A stretch of DNA of 64,000 bases from Ruania halotolerans (GTDB lineage Bacteria; Actinomycetota; Actinomycetes; Actinomycetales; Beutenbergiaceae): NCBI RefSeq assembly GCF_021049285.1, contig NZ_CP088017.1, forward strand, positions 930,001 through 994,000. The letters are read 5' to 3'. Positions 59,486-64,000 of the stretch are shown here, one piece after another; position 1 is the first letter of the stretch, and each line of letters starts with the position of its first letter. The notes below the pieces were generated by a model. That model ran no database searches. It was not told where the DNA came from and saw only the letters and a list, made by a program, of their open reading frames with translations. Both the position numbers and the translations under genes were made by a program.

Positions 59486-60430
59486 ATGACCTCATCAATC
59501 GTGGACGCACTCGACGGCATCGTTGGCACCGGTACTCCCGTCATCTCCGTCGCTCCCGTCGAATTGTCCGCCCCGGGCCGTCCGGTCCCACTCAAGGTGC
59601 GGGTGTCTGCCCCGGCAACCGGCACCAATCTCCCCGTCGTGCTGTTCTCTCACGGCAACGGGTGGAACCTCGACGGGTACGCGCCGCTCACGGCGTTCTG
59701 GGCCTCCCGCGGGTTCGTCGTGATCCAGCCCACGCACCTGGACTCGCGCCGGAACGGGTTCGGGTTCGATCACCCCGTGTTTCCGACTATCTGGACCGAG
59801 CGGATCGCGGATCTCAGGCGCGTGCTCGACCAGCTCGGCACCATCGAAGCCGCCGTACCCGGACTTGCGGGGCGCGTCGACCGCAGTCGCGTTGCTGCCA
59901 CCGGTCATTCCTGGGGCGGGCACACTGCTCAGTCGCTGCTTGGCGCACGGATCTTCGATGAAGCCGGCCAGGTGGGCGAGGACATGTCCGACAGCCGCAT
60001 CACCGCCGGCATTCTGTTCGCTGCGACCGGGCTCGGTGGTGACCACCTGCACCCGTTTGCCCAGGCGAACTTCCCCTTCATGCGCCCCTCGTTCCAGGAA
60101 CTGACCACGCCGACCCTCGTGGTCGCGGGCGATCGCGACCAGTCGAAGATGTCCAGCCGCGGACCTGACTGGTTCACCGACGCCTACACCTACAGCCCTG
60201 GCGCCACCGACCTCCTCTCGTTCTATGGCGCCGAGCACGCGCTGGGCGGGATCGTCGGATACGAGGTCGCCGAAACCACCGACGAGAACCCGGAGCGGGT
60301 TGCCGTCATCCAGCGAATGAGCACGGCCTACCTCCGCACCGCTCTCCACATCGATGAGACCAGCTGGCCCGTTGCCCGCGCCGCGTTCCGTGACAGCATC
60401 GATCCGATCGGGCGTGCCGACAGCAAATGA
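59486..60430 (+). CDS. Chlorophyllase/PAF-acetylhydrolase-like alpha/beta hydrolase
   Basis: A 314-residue hydrolase starting at ATG 59486 after AAAGGAA. It has LPVVLFSHGNGWNLDGYAPL for the oxyanion hole and FVVIQPTHLDSRR. The nucleophile Ser lies in VAATGHSWGGHTAQSLLGA, an acid in LVVAGDRDQSK and a His in FYGAEHALGGI. The pattern fits dienelactone-hydrolase/chlorophyllase-like enzymes acting on esters. It is divergent from a TetR gene and probably induced when that repressor leaves the twin operators. Substrate unknown. Confidence 0.9.
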   Translation: MTSSIVDALDGIVGTGTPVISVAPVELSAPGRPVPLKVRVSAPATGTNLPVVLFSHGNGWNLDGYAPLTAFWASRGFVVIQPTHLDSRRNGFGFDHPVFPTIWTERIADLRRVLDQLGTIEAAVPGLAGRVDRSRVAATGHSWGGHTAQSLLGARIFDEAGQVGEDMSDSRITAGILFAATGLGGDHLHPFAQANFPFMRPSFQELTTPTLVVAGDRDQSKMSSRGPDWFTDAYTYSPGATDLLSFYGAEHALGGIVGYEVAETTDENPERVAVIQRMSTAYLRTALHIDETSWPVARAAFRDSIDPIGRADSK

Positions 60431-60557
60431 GAGACGCAGCAGGTCGCCCCTTCCACCGTGCCGTGTCCGTGAACGCATGTGGACTCCACCGACCTCCGAT
60501 ACCGGTCGAGGGTGCTCACGTCGCTCTCAGCACGGTGGAGGAGCCCGATCGACCTGC

Positions 60558-61283
60558 TCAGCTCGTGCCCAGCAACTCCGTCATCTCGGCATAGAACGGT
60601 GCGGGATCGCCGGCGAGTGAGGCTTTCACCATCGCGGTCCACTCGTCCACGATCACCTCGATCGAATCGACCGCCAGGCCGTCGAGCGACCGACGGGGCA
60701 CGTCGCGCGGATCGATCTTGGGCCCGTCGTACCCGGCCGTGATGTCCGTGTCGGCAGCGCCGAGCAGCACGCCCTGAACGAGCGTGCCCTGCGCGGCGAG
60801 TTCTAGGCGCACGCCATTGGTCATGTTCCACTCCGCGGCCTTGGCGGCGGAGTATGAGCCGGTGCCCGGTGCAGCGAACCACGACAACGCCGAGAGCACG
60901 TTCACGATGGCGCCGCCGCCGTTGGTGGCGAGGACCGGGCTGAACTCTCGGATCACGTCGAGTGTGCCCCACAAGTGTGTGTCCATCTCACGGTGCAACT
61001 CCTCGAGCTCGCCGGTGATGAGGGTGGCACCGGTCGCGATGCCGGCGTTGTTCACCAGGAGGGTGACGTCGTGCGCCGTCGCCGCTGCCGTCACGACGGA
61101 ACCGTGGTCGAGCAGGTCGAGTCGCAGCGGCACCACCCGGCTGTCGCTGATGTCGAGGCTTTCGACGCGGCGCGCGCTCGCGTAGACCTTGCTCGCTCCG
61201 CGGTCGAGTAGTTCACGAACGAACTCTCGGCCGATACCACGGTTGGCTCCGGTGACGAGGGCGATCTGGCCGCTGATATCCAT
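60558..61283 (-). CDS. SDR-family oxidoreductase
   Basis: A 241-residue short-chain dehydrogenase. ALVTGANRGIGREFVRELLD binds the cofactor; the Arg in YASARR after the second strand favours NADPH. LLVNNAGIATG, a Ser in IVNVLSALSWFAAPG and YSAAKAAEWNMT complete the active site. The ATG 61283 is preceded by a MerR-type promoter with a long spacer, and the gene is divergent from a MerR regulator, which is its likely activator. Substrate unknown. Confidence 0.93.
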   Translation of the reverse strand: MDISGQIALVTGANRGIGREFVRELLDRGASKVYASARRVESLDISDSRVVPLRLDLLDHGSVVTAAATAHDVTLLVNNAGIATGATLITGELEELHREMDTHLWGTLDVIREFSPVLATNGGGAIVNVLSALSWFAAPGTGSYSAAKAAEWNMTNGVRLELAAQGTLVQGVLLGAADTDITAGYDGPKIDPRDVPRRSLDGLAVDSIEVIVDEWTAMVKASLAGDPAPFYAEMTELLGTS

Positions 61284-61348
61284 GGATTCCTTGCTTCCTA
61301 CGAGTCGTTCTCGGGGTTCTGTAGGGCCGATATCGGCCGGTCTCGGTT

Positions 61349-61380
61349 ACTCTAAAAGTTCACGTTGACGTCAAGGTCAA
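61349..61380 (-). promoter_or_regulatory. MerR-type promoter of the SDR gene
   Basis: On the minus strand TTGACC (61375-61380) and TAGAGT (61349-61354) are 20 bases apart (19 if TTAGAG is taken). The palindrome TTGACGTCAA lies in the spacer. The over-long spacer with a central dyad is the hallmark of promoters activated by MerR-type proteins. Confidence 0.65.
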
Positions 61381-61419
61381 GTCGATGGGACGAGACGACG
61401 ATCACAGGGAGAGACGCAG

Positions 61420-61833
61420 ATGCGAATTGGCGACGTCGCACGCCGGGCCGGGGTCAGCACCAGAGCTCTGCGCTACTACGAGGAGCAAGGGCTGCTGACC
61501 TCGGAACGCTCCCACGGTGGTCAGCGCACGTACCCCGAGTCCGCGGTAGAGCGCGTTCGGCTGATCCAGCAGTTCTTTGCCGCCGGGCTGCCCAGCCGCA
61601 CGATCGCGCAGTTGCTGCCCTGCGTCGATGCCGGGCACGGCTCTGCTGAGGCCCTCGAACTCCTTGCGACCGAGCGCGATCGCATCACTGCCGCCATGGC
61701 CGGGCTGGCGGCAGCTCGCGACGCTCTCGATCGCATCATCGACATTGCCGGCCATCCCACCCCCGAGCACTGCCCGGCCCTGCGCGAGCCCGCGTGGGCG
61801 CCGGATGCGGCGTCCGCACCTGTATCGGCGTAG
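61420..61833 (+). CDS. MerR-family transcriptional regulator
   Basis: A 137-residue compact regulator. The HTH reads MRIGDVARRAGVSTRALRYYEEQGLL, with a short coiled helix to about residue 110. No Cys pattern of metal sensors is seen, apart from single Cys in LLPCVDAGHG and HCPALREP. It resembles small MerR proteins placed beside SDR genes, which respond to organic compounds. The ATG 61420 follows GGGAGAG. The divergent SDR is its probable target. Confidence 0.92.
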   Translation: MRIGDVARRAGVSTRALRYYEEQGLLTSERSHGGQRTYPESAVERVRLIQQFFAAGLPSRTIAQLLPCVDAGHGSAEALELLATERDRITAAMAGLAAARDALDRIIDIAGHPTPEHCPALREPAWAPDAASAPVSA

Positions 61834-61930
61834 TTCGTGGCGGCCGCGGCAGCGCTCCGTTGGCGAGCGTGCGCGCGTCGCCGTGACCGGGCGAGCCCGT
61901 CGACCGCCGATGCGGTGGGGCCACGGCGCT

Positions 61931-63580
61931 TCAGTCTTCGGTGAGCCGCCCGTCGTCCAGGTGCCAGCGCCGCGTCGAGCGCACGGAAGCGAGCATCCGG
62001 CGGTCGTGTGTGACCAGCAGCACCGTACCCCCGAACGACTCCAGTGCCTGCTCCACCTGTTCGATCGCCGGCAGATCGAGGTGATTCGTCGGCTCGTCCA
62101 GCACCAGCAGGTTCACCCCGCGTGCCTGCAACAGCGCCAGCCCGGCGCGGGTGCGTTCACCGGGGGAGAGCGCGCTCGCAGGCCGCGACGCCGCCGCACC
62201 ACCGAGGGCGAACTTCGCCAGCAGCGTGCGCACCTCGGCCTCGGGCCAGTCCGGAACTTCGGCTCCGAACGCCGCGCCCAGGGCGGTCTCGCCCTCGAAC
62301 AGGGCGCGAGCCTGATCCACCTCGCCGAGCGCCACTGAGGCCCCCAGTGCGGCCCGGCCCTCCTCCGGAGCGATCCGGCCGAGCAGCAGACCCAGCAGGG
62401 TGGATTTGCCGGACCCGTTCGCCCCGGTGATCACGATCCGGTCCCCGGCGCTCACCTGCGCGCTGATGGGCCCGAGGGTGAACTCACCGCGACGCACCAC
62501 CGCCCGGTCCAGCGTGGCCACGACGGAACCGGACCGCGGCGCCGCGGCAATCGTCATCTGCAGCACCCACTCCTTACGCGGCTCCGGCACCTCCTCCAGT
62601 CGTTCCAGCGCCCGCTCGGACTGGCTCACCTTCGACGCCTGCTTCTCGGTCCGGGCGACGGCGCGGGTCACGATGTGCTTGTCACCGTCCCGGGCCTTCT
62701 TCCGCGCGTTCCGTACCCCCTTATCGGTCCAGAGTTTCTGCGTCTGGATGCGAGAGTGCAGGCCGGCGGCAGCATCGGCGTAGTCCTCATACGCCTCCCG
62801 GGCTCGCTGCCTGGCCAGCTCGCGCTCGGCCAGGTAAGCCTCATAGCCACCGCGATAGACGGTGACCTGTTGCTGGGCACGGTCCAGTTCGACGATGTCG
62901 GTGACCGTGCGGGCGAGAAACTCCCGGTCGTGGCTGACCACCACCAGTGCCGATCGGGAGTCCATGACGAACCGCTCGAGGCGGGCCAGACCGTCCAGAT
63001 CCAGGTCGTTGGTGGGTTCGTCCAGGAGCAGCACGTCGTACCGCTGGAGCAGCAACACGGCCAGCCCTGCCCGTGCTGCCTCGCCCCCCGAGAGGGTGGT
63101 CATATCGGCGTCCAGACTTGCCGTCAGGCCCAGGTCCGCGACGACGGCGGGAGTTCGGTCGGCCAAGTCCGCGCCACCGAGCGCCAGCCACCTCTCCAGC
63201 GCGACAGCGTAGGCGTCTGCTGCCGCGCCGTCCTCGGGTTGAGCAGCCATCGCCTCGGCAGCGGCGTCCATGGCCGTCGTGGCCTCCGCCACCCCAGTGC
63301 GCCGATCCAGGAACTCGGCGACGCTCTCACCCGGCACCCGCTCGGTCTCCTGCGCCAGCAGGCCTACGCTCGCATGCGCTGGGGCGAGCCGCACCTCGCC
63401 GGTGACCTCCGCCGTCGTGGGTGTTGCGGACAGTATGGAAAGCAATGTGGACTTTCCGGAGCCGTTGGCACCGACCAGGCCCCAGACATCGCCGGGCGCG
63501 ACGGTGACGGTGAGGTCGTCGAAGAGCTGGCGGGCGCCGAATGCCGCCCCCAGCGTCGAGAGGTGCAGGGTGGCAGGCAT
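61931..63580 (-). CDS. ABC-F family ATPase (ribosome-associated)
   Basis: A 549-residue soluble protein with two ABC ATPase domains and no membrane part. The first has GANGSGKST, TTLSGGEAARAGLA and LLLDEPTNDLD; the second has GANGSGKST, SALSPGERTRAGLA and LVLDEPTNHLD. Between them is a charged linker (about residues 240-335, with LARQRAREAYEDYAD and KQASKVSQSERALERL). ABC-F proteins act on the ribosome as translation factors or protect it from antibiotics. The sequence does not show which role applies, and no antibiotic gene is adjacent. The ATG 63580 is the family N-terminus (LHLSTLGAAFGARQLFDDLT). Confidence 0.93.
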   Translation of the reverse strand: MPATLHLSTLGAAFGARQLFDDLTVTVAPGDVWGLVGANGSGKSTLLSILSATPTTAEVTGEVRLAPAHASVGLLAQETERVPGESVAEFLDRRTGVAEATTAMDAAAEAMAAQPEDGAAADAYAVALERWLALGGADLADRTPAVVADLGLTASLDADMTTLSGGEAARAGLAVLLLQRYDVLLLDEPTNDLDLDGLARLERFVMDSRSALVVVSHDREFLARTVTDIVELDRAQQQVTVYRGGYEAYLAERELARQRAREAYEDYADAAAGLHSRIQTQKLWTDKGVRNARKKARDGDKHIVTRAVARTEKQASKVSQSERALERLEEVPEPRKEWVLQMTIAAAPRSGSVVATLDRAVVRRGEFTLGPISAQVSAGDRIVITGANGSGKSTLLGLLLGRIAPEEGRAALGASVALGEVDQARALFEGETALGAAFGAEVPDWPEAEVRTLLAKFALGGAAASRPASALSPGERTRAGLALLQARGVNLLVLDEPTNHLDLPAIEQVEQALESFGGTVLLVTHDRRMLASVRSTRRWHLDDGRLTED

Positions 63581-63784
63581 GGGTGTCAGCGTACGGCGAG
63601 GAGGACGGCTTGCATCAAGCCTTTTCCCTCTGGTTGGGGAGAGCGGGCATCCTCGTCCGCTCAGACGGTGAACGACGGCGTGGCGCAGTGGGCCCGAATG
63701 GTTGCGGTCGCGACACAGGATGTCCGCAGGAGGGGTGAGAGCCTCGATGGCACGTTCGCGGTGCGCGTGCTGATCGGCCTCCCT

Positions 63785-64000
63785 TTATGACGATGTCGCG
63801 CGGCTGCGACGGATCAGTGCTCGTACCGCGAGTACGAGCAACACGAGCACGATGGCGACTCCGGCGATGAACGCAACTCCGAGCCAGGTTGCCCAGGCGG
63901 CCTGCGCCGCGGCGGATTCGGCCAGCAACTGAGCTCGGTCGAGATCCCCGGCTGCGAGTGCCTCGTCCGCGGTTGCCACGGTGCGGTTCGCCTGCAGCAG
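63785..64000 (-). CDS. C-terminus of a membrane protein cut by the window edge
   Basis: Seventy-one codons remain open to the window end. The visible part has a helical Ala-rich stretch (DEALAAGDLDRAQLLAESAA), then one membrane helix (about 20 residues, VAFIAGVAIVLVLLVLAV). A basic tail RALIRRSRATSS ends at TAA 63785. A GTG at 63979 has no ribosome site, so the gene probably starts outside the window. Not recognised; a membrane-anchored tail of a larger protein is likely. Confidence 0.6.
   Translation of the reverse strand: MLQANRTVATADEALAAGDLDRAQLLAESAAAQAAWATWLGVAFIAGVAIVLVLLVLAVRALIRRSRATSS

Noticed and set aside
63610-63640. Short hairpin GGCTTG-CAT-CAAGCC followed by TTTT
   Set aside because: It looks like a small plus-strand terminator, but no plus-strand gene ends there; the stem is only six pairs, so it was not listed.
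62675-63790. 371-codon plus-strand frame opposite the ABC-F gene
   Set aside because: Shadow; the minus-strand ABC-F motifs are unambiguous.

Overview
The window is a 64-kb piece of a high-GC actinobacterial chromosome, most likely from the order Micrococcales (a Ruania, Beutenbergia or Georgenia-like organism; the genus is a guess). The reasons are the high GC content, the many GTG/TTG starts, the many leaderless promoters (TANNNT six or seven bases before the start codon), and gene sets typical of actinobacteria. These sets are citA-like/serC, a c-di-AMP riboswitch ahead of an NlpC/P60 hydrolase, the galU/moeA-like/rimJ/sepX cluster, and the phosphatase/DUF3090/SCO1664 trio. No transposase, prophage, CRISPR array or rRNA was found.

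Layout. 1-7.6 kb: a truncated SDR, serC and a citrate-synthase-like gene on the minus strand; a DtxR/IdeR regulator; the riboswitch with its cell-wall hydrolase; a universal stress protein; ornithine aminotransferase with an SRPBCC partner. 7.6-12.5 kb: tRNA-Arg(CCU), then a 1450-residue protein with the layout of an SF1 helicase-nuclease but with its catalytic motifs lost, plus a small partner. 12.5-21.5 kb: mscL, a SAF protein, FmdB, penicillin acylase, 5-FCL, then galU, moeA/glp, rimJ and sepX/glpR, probably a cell-division cluster, and tRNA-Ala(CGC). 21.5-28.9 kb: an accessory-looking stretch beginning at a 17-bp repeat of the tRNA-Ala 3' end. It holds an MmpS-like lipoprotein, an unknown membrane protein with a MerR regulator, a reductase, a VOC protein, a hydrolase, and a TetR/SDR pair.

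28.9-43 kb: hydrolase, LtrA, AlkD-like, YeiH/LysR, ArsR/MFS, a kinase-like protein with a broken P-loop, a cysteine hydrolase, a fatty acid desaturase beside a DesK/DesR-like two-component system, a frameshifted GNAT and a FrnE-like protein. 42.5-48 kb: the phosphatase/DUF3090/SCO1664 trio and the divergent fdhD and FdhF/YdeP-type molybdenum oxidoreductase. 48-53.6 kb: a surface operon (leucine-rich-repeat protein with a LAXTG sorting signal, then two lipoproteins) divergent from a large ATPase-LuxR regulator. 53.7-64 kb: small regulator/target modules (SoxR with FrnE, quinone reductase and MFS; CGNR/hydrolase; TetR/hydrolase; MerR/SDR), an ABC-F ATPase and a partial membrane protein.

Most of the window consists of local regulator-target pairs with visible operators. 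Three proteins look like pseudoenzymes: the citrate-synthase-like protein, the helicase-nuclease-like protein and the kinase-like protein. All assignments rest on reading motifs by eye; no database search was run.
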